A DNA stretch of 64,000 nucleotides from Branchiostoma floridae (GCF_000003815.2 NC_049997.1:2739338-2803337); one strand, 5' to 3'. Positions 37,801-52,800 are shown, counted from the first letter of the stretch. Notes: a model not told the origin generated them from the sequence alone. Made by a program: numbers and translations.

Positions 37801-40800
37801 CTAGTACATCATTCCCTCTAAATTTGGTGATCGTAACCCAAGCCGTTTTGAAATTACGAAGGGGGGGTCAAAAGAGCCCCCCCCCCCTTGGTCCCAGGAA
37901 TCCCCAAAAAGCCTGGTGTAGATAGGGTTAAATGTGGCCTAATCCTAGCCTTACAGACGTCCAATAAGGAAAGGGAGAGCATCAAGTAAAGTTCCCACCA
38001 CATCGTATCTCGTCCGAGCCGTCCGAACAGTCCCTCTTGCCATCACAAACTTTTGTGATCTTCACACAGCCCTTCAGATCGCGACACTGGATAAGGTCTC
38101 GCCGAAGAAAGTTTTGTCGTTCATTGATGTAGATACAGCTGTCTGCAAAGTGAACGTACGCAAGTCATAAGTTATTGAGTGGGCCGTAAAGGTGGGGTCA
38201 CACATGCGTATATATTCAAGTCCGTTTGAGGTGCGTATAACGCTCTTAGTCTCTACCAGGCTCCACAGGTCGCGGGAAAAATAGTACAAATTGGACAAAT
38301 GTAGATACATATCATGCCAGATGAGTTAGCTGACCGAGAAGTATGGTTAGCGACCCACCTAACTCGTCTGACATGTTACCTGTTTACGTTTGTCCAATTT
38401 CTATTATTTTTTACAACGACCTGTGGAGCCTGTTGAAGGCAAATACTCACATGCGCGCCTCATACGGACTTAAATATATACGCAGGTGTGACCCCACCTT
38501 AAGGGTCTAAAGCGGCTACCATTCGACGATAACTTAGGTCACCTCAATACGACAGTAATTGCACCAGGTGTGGCCATAAAGCCCCTATCTCACTGAGCGG
38601 AGGCACTGTTGAGGTATGTTGGAGTTTGACGACGCAAAGTTATACCATGCAAGAGTACCTCAGGCTAGTGAGATTGGGACTTGACATTGTTGAATCTATC
38701 TTTGACATGGCGGTTTCTGTGAAGATCGTGTCGACAAAGTCAAGTCAAAGTTTATTGCCCAGCATTTGTAAAACGGGTACAATGTAAGTCAAACTTAGGT
38801 ATGTTGTATAAGACAACTGGCTATATAGTACTGTATAATTAAATTAATAACGTGATATTAGATGTAGACTGAAGGCTATGCAATACTCGAAGAAACACAA
38901 TGTACAGTACAACAGACAACTTGCTAATAACATAAATCTAGTACTTACTACACTCAGGTTCTATTATATATATATACAAACAATATTGAGAGGAGACACA
39001 TTGTGGCACGGCTTACCGTAGTTTGTGCAGGCTCTCTACGGGGCCAGTGTAGGTCTCCGCCGCCAGGATAATCATTCACACCCGGTAGGATTTTCACGCG
39101 GTTAGACTTTGCCCACTTGGCTTAAGTCTAACCGCATGAAAATTCTACCGGGTGTGGCCGATTACCCCGGCAAGGTGGTATCTCACTCCACTTGGGGCAA
39201 CAGTGCGGTACTGCAGGGTTAGTTCACTGCGTAGCCTGTGTTTACACAAGCTCTCGCCGGCTGGGCTTAATGACCCCCTCCCCCCTAGGGAGGCGGCAAT
39301 CTTAGGGCCGGCCGCTAGGGGCGCGATTTTAGTCAGGCTAGTTCACTGCGGTACTGTTGTATTATTTTCGCCGATTTTTTATGATTTAGATATTGCGCAA
39401 TGCGTAAAAGTATGACTTAGAAGACAACAAAATACACAAAACGAAGAAAATCCGTTCTTCCCTCTGAAATTCCTTGAGGTATCTTATTCGAACCCCGCAG
39501 TGCCGCACCGGTGGGCCACGTGCAGTGAGATACCACCTTGACATATTTATCCTCTCAACCTTTTGCCAGTCTTGTTTATGTTGTTTTCTTCACACAGCAA
39601 AGTACGACTGGGAGTCAATTGAAGGCCGATTACCCCGGCGGCTGGGAGCTACACTGGCCCCGTACAAAGCTTGACTACCTACGGTAGGCCGAGCCAGTAG
39701 AAGACTGGATTCCAGGTTAAGTGAGGGTCGACGTGAAGCATACCTGGACAGTCCCGTTCGTCCTCCTTGTCTTCCCCACAGTTCCAATCCCCGTCACACA
39801 CACGGCTCGGGCTGTAGCAGCCTGCGTCTCCCGTACACATCCGCCTGTTCTTCTCTGGGCAAGCAGCATACCCTGGAAACCCAAAAAGAAGAAGAAATAA
39901 GGCCATGTTGATTTGATTATATGGATGACATCCTCTGCGAAACGCATAGCTGTTGCGACCACATTGAATAAAAAAGATATACAAGACGATGTAAAGACAT
40001 TTATCAGTTCCCGTTTTTTTTTTGGAAACAGGTGAAAACTATAGCGCGCGCGTTTATTACCTGCATGTATGCAGGTATGGTTTTGATGCTGGTGGGAACT
40101 TTTCGGTAGCCGGGGATGTAGGGCGCTGTATCTCGTGAACGGATGGTGCGAGCACGACGATTTTTCGTACGTGGGTTGGGGGTGGTAGCCTAACACTCAG
40201 GTTTGATTTTGGGCCTCCTGGCGTTTGAACTTGACATTGCAGGTGGCATTTTTGGTGTTTTTGGGGCACTTTTGGCGCTGTGTGTCCGGAACGATACGCG
40301 CGATTGCGACGATTTTTGGTGCATGGGTGGGGGGTTGTTGCCTGTTGCCTAGGATTGACTTTGGGCCTTGTCGCGTTTGAACTTGACCCGGCAGGTCGAA
40401 TTTTGTGTCCGAGAGGGGTGTTTCCGGAGTTATATCTTCTGAACGGCTGGTGCTGGCGCGATGATATTTGGCACATGTGTCGGCGGTGGCTGAATAATGC
40501 TCAATTTTGATTTTGGCGCCCTTGGTGCTTGAACTTGACATTTTAGGTTACCTTTTGTGCGGGCACGGGGCGTGCGCTGTATCTCCGGAACGCAAGGTAC
40601 CATTGTGTTGCTATTTGGTACGTGAGTTGTTTGTGGTGTCCTGGTGGTCAGGTTTGATTTTGGGCCTCCTAGTGCTTGAACTTGATACTGTATAGGTTGA
40701 CCCTGTTTTTGTGTGGTTGGGGCATCCTCCCAATATCTGCTTGGTTTTAAAAACAGATTATGGTTGGGTGTAGAACCATCATCTGGCCTGGGCCACCTTC

Positions 40801-43800
40801 AATGTATCAGGTTACTTAGTGGCACTGACAGTTTGCCAGATGACGGGAGTGTACAAGATTATATATCTGTTGGTCAGGTATAATTGGAGTTTGCTTATTA
40901 CTCTTTGTGGTGTTTCTAGAGCTGTATAGTACTGAGTTTTAAGTTTCGGTACAAGTTCCTTTACCCTGTTGGCAATCATGGTTGAACTTGAACTTAAACA
41001 GAAGAAGATGCAATTTTCTAATGTGGAGGAGAACTGTATAGAGTGTGGGCATAAGAGAAAGGTAATTGTGTATGATTTGTCCTGTGTTTCTTTTTGTTTC
41101 TTTGGTAATGCCATTTCCATACTGTATACAGGTAATTTGTTGTTTTGGGCTAGTCATATTCGCTTGGTTTTTGGGCCTGCTTAATCTATGGTACAGGCAG
41201 GGTTAAGTGGTGGAGGCTTAGCTTTGTTCTGTTTTAAATTCAGTATCGTTGGTTGCATTTTGTCGCGGCAAATATATGATGAAATTCCCCTTCTAAGCAA
41301 CTGCTCATTGGTTTGCGGGGATGTTTGCTGGGTGTTTGCTCTGACTACAACAGCTTCTGAACTTTTCAAAGCTTCCATTGCCAGTAGTCTGTGTAACACA
41401 AACTCCGCTGTCCAGGGCTGTAACTGGCCCCTCCCCGCGGGCCGGCGGATGTTTGGCGGGCTGCTATAAGCGAGATTTAATCAGGCTACATTGCCAGCAG
41501 CTTGCCATCTATAAATGGGATTGACAAGGACATTTTTCATAGTAAATTATGCTGTTAAATTTGGCTTAGATACTACAGGAGATTTAGGTTTGGGTTGGAT
41601 GGATTGAATGAAAATATCATACCACCCTGGGGACTAACTGTTGCTGCTGCATGGGGGCTACCACTATTCATATTGTCTAATGTCTATGGAACTACAGATA
41701 AAAGTATCATTGGTCAAATTATGCAAGTAACATTCCGATGTCAAGTGAATAACACCCCAGAAATAAATCTTTAATGAATATCATTGGAAGAACACAAACC
41801 AAGGAGACTTAGCAGCTGCATTAGGTCAGTACATTGAAATAGGAAGATATTAGTATATCATGTGACCGAGTAACTTATTACATGTGCATGGGCCATCTGA
41901 GACAAAAAAAGGTAGCGTCTCAACAACTTCAAAGTACTGTGGTTGGTTACATACTTAAGAAATCCAAAATAAGTAATGTTCATCCATGTCCAAACTTACA
42001 AATTCAGAAAATGGAATTTCAGAGTCAGACTTTTGCATGGTGCACAACCAACACGGTAAAAAGCTCATTTTTCCAACCACGTACCACAGACAAAAAGGCA
42101 AAAATACCCAATAGGTCTACAGAAACCCAATACATTTCATGCAGGCCTGAGGTCTACGAACTCTTGTTATCCATGAAATTAAAGCTAAGGGCACAACCCA
42201 CCGTACGTGCACTTTGTCCGTACGTTTTTTTGGGACGCCACGCCCGCCACGTATTTCTGACAGCGTAGCACAGTGGTAGTGTATTCGGCCCGTGACCGAG
42301 AGGTCGCCTGTTCGAATCCGCCTGCCGTGTTGCCGGTCTTGTGCCCTTGGGAAAGGCACTTTACACGACTTTCCTCACTTTACTCAAGTGAAAAATGAGT
42401 CGTCCCTCGGATAGGACGTTAAATGGAGGTCCCGTGTATGGGGAGAGCCATACCCTATGCACGTTAAAGAACCCGCCACATGTGCGAACATCCACCCGAG
42501 TGGATCAAACCATTCCGGCCAAAATAGGGGTAGTGAATCTCCCGAGCAGCCCTCGTAACCCCTGCTTCGCCTATTGGGTCAGTTAGTCCTCACTCATAGT
42601 GAGCAATTGGGCTGGTCTCGATCATGATGTTTCTGACCTAGGGCGAAGAGTTGCTGTTACAGTTCCAATCATGTAACCCGTAACATTGAGTGGCCTTCAG
42701 GCCTTGTTACGTGGTGACCATTGAGTAAAAAAAAAAAACGTATTAAACCGCGTGTCTACGGCGCGTCTGCGTGCTCCAAAATCCGTCGGATTCCCTACGA
42801 GTTCGTACGGAAGCGGTACTTACCACATACGGATCCCAAAAGATTGCCCACGTTTTGGCACGTAGACAGCACGTATTGCGGGTTGTGCCCTTTAGATTTA
42901 GTCAGAGTGGCTTAATGTTAATCCGCAATTACAAGAAAGAAGCAAAATTATAGTGCGTACAGCAGTTTCGTTCGTCGGTGTCGTCATCATCCCCACAGTC
43001 CACAATGCCGTCACACACACTGCATTCTGGGATGCAATGTCCGCTGTGAGGACAGACGATCTCGTCCTCTGCACATAAACGTTTTTCTGATACAAAAAAA
43101 ACAACAACACTTTTATTAGTAGTTATGTTTTTTTTTAATCACATCTGCACAATAAGCACAAACGTATGACACCACATTGAATGATGAAAAGATATCCCAA
43201 AATTTCAAAGAAGTGACTACGTTGAGTGTTTTAATCACACGACAAGGGAGGCTAAAGCTAAGGGCACAGCCCGTCGTACGTGCAAATACGTGCTGTCTAC
43301 GTGCCAAAACGCGGGATCCGTAAGTGGTAAGTACCGCTTCCGTACGAACTCGTAGGGAATCCGACGGATTTTGGAGCACACCGTAGAACTTTACGTGCAG
43401 GCAAAACTTTTGTGCGAAATCGCCCCCGTATGTACCAGTACGGGCGACGCGCCCGCCCAGCACAGCCTGAACGCTTCAGAAATACACAATGATGTATCAA
43501 GGTTAAATAAAGGTTGAAAAAATACGTGGCGGACGTGGCCTCCCAAACAAACGTACGGACAAATTGCACGTACGGCGGGTTGTGCCCTTAGCTTTACCCT
43601 TTTGTGTGGCATAGCACATCGAACGTCCTGTCAACCCCACTTGGCACACTTTCCCGTCTTTGTTATTCGGCGTTGGCAGCACGTTTGCAAGCACACGGTT
43701 GTTGACGTCTACACCCCAGACGATACCATCTCCCACTGCCAACTGTTGTAGAGTTACTCCTGGCACATGTACCCATTCTTCACCAGGGGAGGTTTCATTC

Positions 43801-46800
43801 AACAATGTCCCCGCTCTGTGATACACATCGCCGGAATAGCCCACCGCCCAAACCCCTGCTGGTCCCACCGATACAGACGTGAAGCAGCCTTCAATTGACT
43901 CCCAGTCGTACTTTGCTGTGTGAAGAAAACAAGATATACAAGAAATAAACAAGACTGGCAAAAGGTTGAGAGGATATATCTGTCAAGGTGGTATCTCACT
44001 GCACTTGGCCCACCGGTGCGGCACTGCGGGGTTCGAATAAGATACCTCAAGGAATTTCAGAGAAAAGAACGAAATTTTCTTCGTTTTGTGTATTTTGCTG
44101 TCTTCTAAGTCATACTTTTACGCATTGCGCAATATCTAAATCATAAAAAATCGGCGAAAATAACACAACAGTACCGCAGTGAACGAACCCCGCAGTACCG
44201 CACTGGTGCCACAAGTGGAGTGAGATACCACGTTTTGCACTGTTGACAGGATGTTCCTACCATGAAAACTTTTTTCTTGTCGGTTCCACAGCCTAGTCAC
44301 GCAGTATAGGGCCTTCACATTGAAACCGAATCAGCAGAAATCAAGCAAAACCAGCCAGAATTAAGTATTTGCAAAATTCGTGCCACATTCGGGGCCATTC
44401 CGAGTGGGAATTCCAAATGGACCTTAAATCCCCTTCACACGAGAAGGAGTGAGTCAAAATGCCGTCAGAATGAAAATTCTTTTCTATTCTTGGGAATTCG
44501 TACTGTATTCGAGAAATTCTTACTGCATTCCAGATATTCTTTTGGCCACATTCTGACAGGATTCGAAGTGGCTTGCCGTTTCTGTTTTCATTTTCATTCT
44601 GACGACATTCCGGCTCATTCTTGCTCTTGTGTGAACGGGCCTGTAATGAGTCATCTGAATGACGACTACAGTACCGCAGTCTCTTTAAATTTCTCTGTCT
44701 GACAGTGTTCAGAATTAATAAGAACTATGACCAGCCAACAACCAGTGTCCAGTGTCTGTGACAATCCGAAAGCTGCGCCTGAGCTGGTTAGGCCATGTCA
44801 TGAGACTTGCAGACAGACTGGCAAACCAGGTCATGAACTGGTCTCTTAGGGGTAAAAGACGCAGAGGTCGCCCTAAGATGAACTACAGACAGACCATCGA
44901 GAGGGACCTCCAAGCAGTAAATATCAGCTGGAAGGATGTGGGGAGGATAGCTGCCGGGAGAGCCTGCTGGGCCCACCTGACTGCCTCATGTGAGGGACGA
45001 CACGGAAGCCCCTAAGTCTATACGTAAGACAGTGTTCTCTGGACTTTTCGCGCGTAGACATGAACAAGCATACAAAAGAGCTGCCAGTGTAACAACTACT
45101 GGTAGCAGATTATACCACAGTACAATGCAGTCTAGCAAGTTCAGCTTGCATTTAACGTCAGTGTAACATGTCATATATGATTAACGAACATATGAACAGC
45201 AGCGTAGCAGTACATTTCGTAGAAGGACTCTTATCCGCTCGGCATCTGTATGGTGTATACCCGGGCCCGACATACTAAAGAACATTCCTATGCAATATTA
45301 ATATTTTGAACTCTTGAGGATAGCATGCTATGGGCTAGCTCCTTGACTGCGTCGCCAAAAATCTAAATGTCTCAACACTGAACAGATGAGTGGTTAGCTG
45401 GGGTTACATAAGATGCGCTAATATATATGCAGAATGTACGTTTATGAACGTATCGTATTTAAGCTTAACCTGGAATCCAGTCTAGTTGTGGCACGGCCTA
45501 CCGTAGTTAGTATAGACTCTCTACGGGGTCAGTGCAGCTCTAAGCCGCCGGTGTAATCATTCACACCCGGTAGGATTTTGCCCAGTGGGAGTTAATTAAT
45601 AGGCCACAATAACTGCTGCTGGGCCAAGTCTAACCGCGTGAAAATCCTACCGGGTGTGAATGATTACCCCGGCGGCTGAGAGCTACACTGGCCCCGTAGA
45701 GAGCCTAAACTAACTACGGTAACGTTAGGCCGAGCCAGTAGTAGACTGGATTCCAGGTTAATTCAAACTAGGCTTACAATATTTTTTAATGCATATTGGA
45801 TGACACCGTTGTATTAATTAAGTATTAATGAATGAATTCATTGTACATTTTTGCCCAACCGAGCTAAGTACAGGTCACAACAAGTCAAAACATATATACA
45901 TATAAAAGTATCGCGGATCTAGTCTAACACAGAAGTTCCGCTTCTTCTCGCTTCTTGGTAATGGTGAAAATGTAGGACTGCATGGGTTTAGCTATGGTCG
46001 GTTTGTTAAAACGCATGAGGAATATAAACTTGTCAGTGCTACTCATGTGTTTAGATAAGGGAATCTACTTTCTATGTAACTAAAGATAGTCTTTCTATCA
46101 TTGACATACATAGCACAATCAACAATGAAGCGCACATCATCTTCTACCATGTTTGAGGTACAAAATTGACAAATTCTTCGTTCTAGAGGAGTGCGTTTGT
46201 GCCTTCGAAGCTTCCTGATTCAATTCGCAGTTTGTGATAACTGATTCTTAATTGAGCAATGGCAGTTCTGTGCCTCATGTTTGTAATTTTCAAACACAGT
46301 TAATAACTGTTCTTCACTATACGTGGATGTATGTGTCCGCGTTTAGTGGGACGGCGTGGCGCAATCGTCAGCACGTTTGACTCAGGCCCAGAAGGTCCTG
46401 AGTTCAAACCCCGACGTGTCACCGGTCTTGTGCCCTTGGGAAAGGCACTTAACACGATTTTCCTATATAGGCTACAAAAGTCTTCAGCAAATTGAAGTAG
46501 GTAGCCTCAAAAAATCGAAAGAAACGAAAGTATGAATGTATGTTATGCTACCTGAGATTTCACAGTAGAAAGGTGAGCGCCATATTTTGCCGTCAAATTC
46601 AACCGCCCATAGCTGCCCGGTTCTAGAGTTGACGCTCACTTCCTTCATATTTGCTGCCCCTACGGTTGTCCATATTCCTTTGTCAGGCGTCTCTGGGCTA
46701 AAGCCTATGAAGACAAAGCAACACTCTACCAATTCACATTACATCCTCAAATCAACGTGCATTCAAAGTAAAAATCTGGTCCTGGACAAAAACTCAAAGA

Positions 46801-49800
46801 CATAAAAACTCGCCTATCAGCTCATGGTGGTAAACTTGACTATAAGCCATCTGTATATTTCATGACCACTGACCTCCACATAATCCAATATATGATAATA
46901 CTATGTACATGTATGATAGAATATGATAATAATGTTTTTGTTTATGTTAATTGAATGAGGATGATGATGAATTGATTCATTGACGTTATGAGTAATCTAA
47001 TGTATTGTATAATATGATATGGTTAAGAAAATGATGATTGATTTATGCTAGTTGTCTGATCAACATTATCTGTATAATTTGTTGTTATGTATTTTATTCG
47101 AGAGGACTCCAGGAAGAATAGTTCAATGTAACTAATGGAGATTCCTAATAAACAAACAAAACAAAACAAAGCAAGTAAAACAATTACGCCCCGTGTGTTC
47201 GTTTACCGTCCTTCATTCGCAAATATAACCCTTGACCTACGAAATAAGAGTTGTTAGTGGACAACGCCATTATCTGTCATATTTCCTAGATCCATATTAT
47301 AATGTATTAATTTATATATGATTGAGATTCTCAGAATGAAATCTGAGAGGTGTGGGTAATAGTAACAGGATTAGTATATCCTTTACAAGGCCGACAAATC
47401 CAGAGTACAGATAAAAACAAAATTATAAGAAATAAGCGCAAATCACTAATAGTTTGATACCTTCTGATAAATGACAAACCATTCTAATAAATGAGAAAAA
47501 TAAACCAAAATTATAATGGTAATAATATAGTTCAGTACAGTACCTTTCAGAGCTATGGTCTCTCCATACATAAAATCCGGGTAGCTACCAATGACCCAAA
47601 CTGAAGTCTTTCCTGAATGTATCCAGTCTATTTCGTGGTACCAGTCGGAGGAAATTGGTAGCTTCTCCAAGTTGAAGAGAGCATTATGGACAACATCGAT
47701 GTGTACTGCTTGCCAGCGAAGCCCCGCTGTTTCGTCGTTCCTGTAAACAGAAATCTTCGTTATATACCCCCTTTCCACTAGGACGGCGCTCTCACCGCGC
47801 TCTCCCTACGACCTAAAATTTGACATATCGCGAATTTTATAGAAAAGAAACGAATCTTTTTACACTTTGTGTGTTTTGTTGTCTTCTCCGTCACAATTTT
47901 ACATTTTGTATGATATACCCAGTGTGTCAGCGAAGGATACACATATCCTATTTAGGTCACAGTGAGAGCGCAGCGCGATCGCCGTCTAGTGGAAAGGGGG
48001 CCGGCCTGTCACATTATGCACGATCTTCGGGCGTATCGATGGAAGATCGGCCATATTTAAGATCGACAGAGGATTGCGTGTATTTTTCACCTGAAAACCG
48101 TCCCTGCCACATATAAGCTATGCTTTGCACCTTGTACAATTGTTGTGCAATAACGTTATTATTATAAGCGAGACCCATTACCATATACAAAATCATCCAC
48201 AACAACATTTCTGTCCCACAGGCATCCAAACTGGTCCTGGCGACTCGATGCTCCCGCCGCACAGACCACGCTTTCAACCTGCAGACCATCGCGAGTAAAT
48301 CTAACTTCTACAGGCTCTCGTTGTTCCCTCGTACCATCCAGGAGTGGAATGAACTTGAGCCTGGTGTGGCGGAGGCGGGGTCTCTCCCCCAGTTCAAAAC
48401 TGAACTGGGGAGGGCCCTGCTGCATTGAGTCGTGCCTACACGTCCTTGTATACATGTATATGTAAATAACACTAACCCACTACATCCACGTGTCTCGTCA
48501 TTTGCACCCACATATCAGTTGTTTTTGTTCCTTTAGTGTTTACCTTTTTTTTCCCGTTGTTAATTTGTAATCATCACTTGTGACTAGCAACATGCGCACT
48601 GCTGATAATCCCTTTACAGGGGCTTAGAAGTAATGAATGAATGAATGAACTTTATTGCACAACATTTGTACATGGTAAATTGTAAGGCAACAGTAACAAG
48701 TCAATTAATACAATGAAAGAAGAAAGATGACACATATGACGACTCACCCATGCGTTCCTACGCGGTACATCACAGTAGAGTGGTTATAGACCGCCCAGAC
48801 GCCAACACGTCCAACTGAGATCCACAGAAACCGTTCCGTACCGACTACTTCCCATCCTGTTCCTGGACAAAATGATAGAAGAACTTTATTGCGTGACAAT
48901 TGTACATGGTACAATGTATGGCAACGAATATCACATTAAGTACCAAATAGATGTATAGAATAAGACTTATCCTGATTTACATAACAATAAGGGCTAATAC
49001 AAGTCTTTGATATAGTGTTACAATCGAGTTTGGCTAATGAAGCTTGCGTCACTGCGGGGTTCGAAATATACTCAACGAATTTCAGAGATAAGTAACGAAT
49101 TTCCTTAAGCTTACTTATTGTGTATTTTGTCGTCTTCTAAGTCATACTTTAACGTATTATGCAATATCTAAATTATAAGAAAACTCGGAGAAAATAACAC
49201 AACAGTACCGCATTGAACGACCCCCGCAGTGACGCAAGCTTGACGCAAGTGCAGTGAGAGTGCAACTTTACCTTGAGGAGCTGTTTTGGTGATCCCCGTG
49301 CGTCGCAGCGGTCTTCCGCCATTATCCAGAGCCCACACCTGATTGGTTGAGCTACTGACGCTGATTTGTTTGATTCTGTCGCTCAGCAACAACCAATCAG
49401 ATCCAGCAGACAGAACATTCGAAGTAGATGGCCCTAAATATTGTGCGGAAAGTAGGAAAGTAACATATTCAAATTCATTCTGCATTTTCTTTTTAACGCC
49501 AGCCCCTGCTGGCTCGAATGTTCGATCAAACTTAGTAATAATATTTTTTATTAATAGTTCTAAGAATAAAAATTCGAAGATTTTACACCTCCATGGATAT
49601 TGTTTGCAACTTATACATTTGCTCATTTTGCAACTTCATTGCACTATTTACAATATGCTCACAACTCATGCTCACAAACTTTTTTTAATGGAGAAAACTG
49701 ATGCAAGCGTGAATGACATCAATATAATCACAAGTTTCTTTTTTTTCACAACGTATGCCATGCTACTGCAACACGGCTTATAGTCCAGGAGGAGATTCTC

Positions 49801-52800
49801 AGAAGAGGCCTAGAAATAGCGTTTTGTAGCCCACCCCGTACTTATTTAGTTCACTATCATAGAATGATGGCATGATGCATCCCGATTATTATAAGGTACG
49901 AGGGGCGTTCAATAAGTAATAACTCTGACTCATTTCCCATAGCAGGAGATTAATGAATCTTGGCACAGTTATTAGTCTTTCTCTTCATAGGAACCACCCA
50001 GAGTTATGCATTTCTCCCATCGTTTGATGCAGCTCTGGACACCGTTTTTGTAGGACACCCCAGGTTGTTCCTCCAACAGATGCCTCATTAATGGCAGAAG
50101 AGGAACGACCAGGTCTGGGAGCTGTTTTTACAGACTTCCGGCCATGTTTGAATTCAAGATGCCAGCGTTTTACAAGGTCATATGATGGGGCATCATCACC
50201 ATAAGTTTCTTTCATTTCATCAAAAGTCTCCTTTGGTGTGCGTCCTTTCAAATACAAAAACCGGATCACTGCGCGACACTCAACTGGCTCCATTTCACAC
50301 CTGGTCCATTTCACACCTAACTCAGTTCAAACACCAGTAAATCAGAAACCACAATTAGTTCAGAGCTCTTTTTTGCAACATAAACTATAGAGATATGAAT
50401 CATTACACATGCAAAATTTCATCTAGATCAGACAACTGGAAGTGGGTCAGAGTTATTACTTGTTGAACGCCCCTCGTATGTTGTTCTATGGTCCAGGTGG
50501 GACATCATGGTTCTAGGGCTCTTTTTCGAAACCACATTTTTTCAGATATCTCCTCCTGGACTATTAGCCTAGTTTGCAAAAAAAGTTCGTAGGAAGAAAT
50601 GTCATACCCGAGCTTCTGTCCACCGCTTCGTAACGTGCTAAAAATCCAACCTTGCGCATCACAAAGTCCGTGACGAAAAAGACGTACCAGAATGTGTTTA
50701 GTGGAGGTTACAGTGTTATTATGTGCGCAGCTGCCACACCAGTAGAAGGATCCTTCAACATAGGGGTCTTTCGCCTGTACATAATCACTATGGCAGCCCT
50801 GGTCGTAATTCAAATCGAAGTCCACAAACTTTAACTTGACAGTCTGGTGTGTATCCACGGTGATGTTCCACTGTTGATACACGTGGTTACGGTAAGGGTA
50901 GTGCGGGTAGTTCATGGAAGAAAACGTGCCAGTATCGCCGAACAGTTGGTGTATTCGTTGGTATCCTTGAAGATCTTGTAATGGAAACGCCTTGTGTTAA
51001 CAGCTATCCGCATAGGGCCGAGTACAATACAACAATGAATACTTTCAGGAGCGGTCTTGAAAAATTGCTTTGTCATAACACTGTTTGAATATCATATCTA
51101 CATGAGATGTTCTGATCATGCCTACATCTGCACAATCAAAGCCTGGTCATGCCTCTTAAAAAATTTAATCTACACAGGTAAAAATGTTGACAGTCCAAAA
51201 CATTAACCTCCACCTGTTACAAACTACACGTATTATAGTCTTATGATGAAAAACTGTAAATGTAGACTTTCCATATTGAATGTGATCTCCCATCCCTGCC
51301 TGAGCTACCTGCATACAAAATATCATGGAATCCGTCATTCCTTTGTCCCGTTATTCTCCTTGGAAGATGTTAAGGCATGCTCCTAGTGGGGCTGAGGACC
51401 TCAGAGGTTGTCTTAAAATTTATAAAAATGATACTTAGAGTTATCCATGGCTCTTGATTTTTTTTCTCCGAGTACCTTGTTACAAGACAATAATGCACGC
51501 ATAATCTCATGACGTCATGATGACGTCATCAAACACTAGGGTGCCACGCCCATGCCATGCCCATTTTCACATAAGTGGCCCACACTCCCCAGTGACTTAA
51601 TGTACATTGCTCATGCTTCAAATTTGCCCTGCATTTCCGAAGCAATTTCAAGCTATCTGCCACAAAGCAAGATCATGTTACGTCAAGGTCAAAACATGCA
51701 AAAAACCGCAGTTCTGTTGCAGTATCAAGGTCAAATACCAGGGGGCCCAAAATCGACTTTGACCTTCGTCTTTACAACACCTACCCACAATATTTCTCCA
51801 CGCGGTCGTTTTTTCTTCATACCCTCACTTTGAAATGGAGAAACTTGGAAAGCCAATATGGGACTTAAAATAACATAGTGGCAGGCAGAGGCGTGTCCAG
51901 TTTGCAGGTCACTGTCATCGCGCAAGTGAAGAAGTGATCTCTTCACTCCTCTTATGGAGACCTAGAGGAAAGTCCTATTCGAGGAAGCTCACCTACCCAG
52001 CAACCATTTCTAGAGACACAGGGATTGACACCGAGGACTTTGGAACAGCCGTGAAAAACCGTGTGTATTGGAGAAATGTTGTGCAACGCCTCACCCACCC
52101 GCCAGGGACGACAGATGATGATGATGAACATAGTGGTATTCTTATAATTCATTTACCATTATCAGAACACACAATGACCACGCTAAGAAATTAAAGGAAT
52201 AAAGTATAACCATGTTTTTAAACCCACCATCTTCAGACTGGTCCTGTAGATGGTAATGAATTTTAAAACCGGTTCCGGAGATGTCTGCATCACTGTGAAA
52301 ACGAATCACCAAGACTGGTGCCATCGAGACGTACACGGGAGGCAGGGACCTACCGCAGAACGTTTGGTAGAAGTCTGGAGTATATCATAAAAGTTCAAAG
52401 ATAAAATTAAATATGAACATAAGGTATCGTCAGGTATACGTACCGCGTTTCCCGTGCGTACGTTAAATCAGTTTCATAATAAAATGTTAACCCTTGTCAT
52501 GCTGAGGATTTTTTTGGCATATTTAACACCCCCCCCCCAGCTGGTTAACGTTAATTAATCAGATCTGTGAAACCTGAACTATTCTGTAATGCTGCTGCAG
52601 ATTCACTTTCCCATCGATGCGCTTTGCTGCGGTATGCCACATTTATAGTCTCTACCAGACTCCGGATCGCTGGAAAAATCGTAGAAATGGAACAAATAGA
52701 GGAGTAAGCCGGCCAGAGGAATATAGCTGGGTAGGGAACAGCACGCGATCGCGATCCGGAGTCTGGTAGAGACTATAAAGATACTGGACCAACATAAAGG

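Noticed and set aside
42258-42330. Functional tRNA gene
   Set aside because: Only the A and B boxes survive; acceptor and anticodon stems do not pair, and a SINE body and A-tail follow.
50606-50607. Stronger-looking GT donor for CUB3
   Set aside because: Gives phase 2, and joining to the tectonin exon then meets a stop; the donor at 50623-50622 keeps phase 1.
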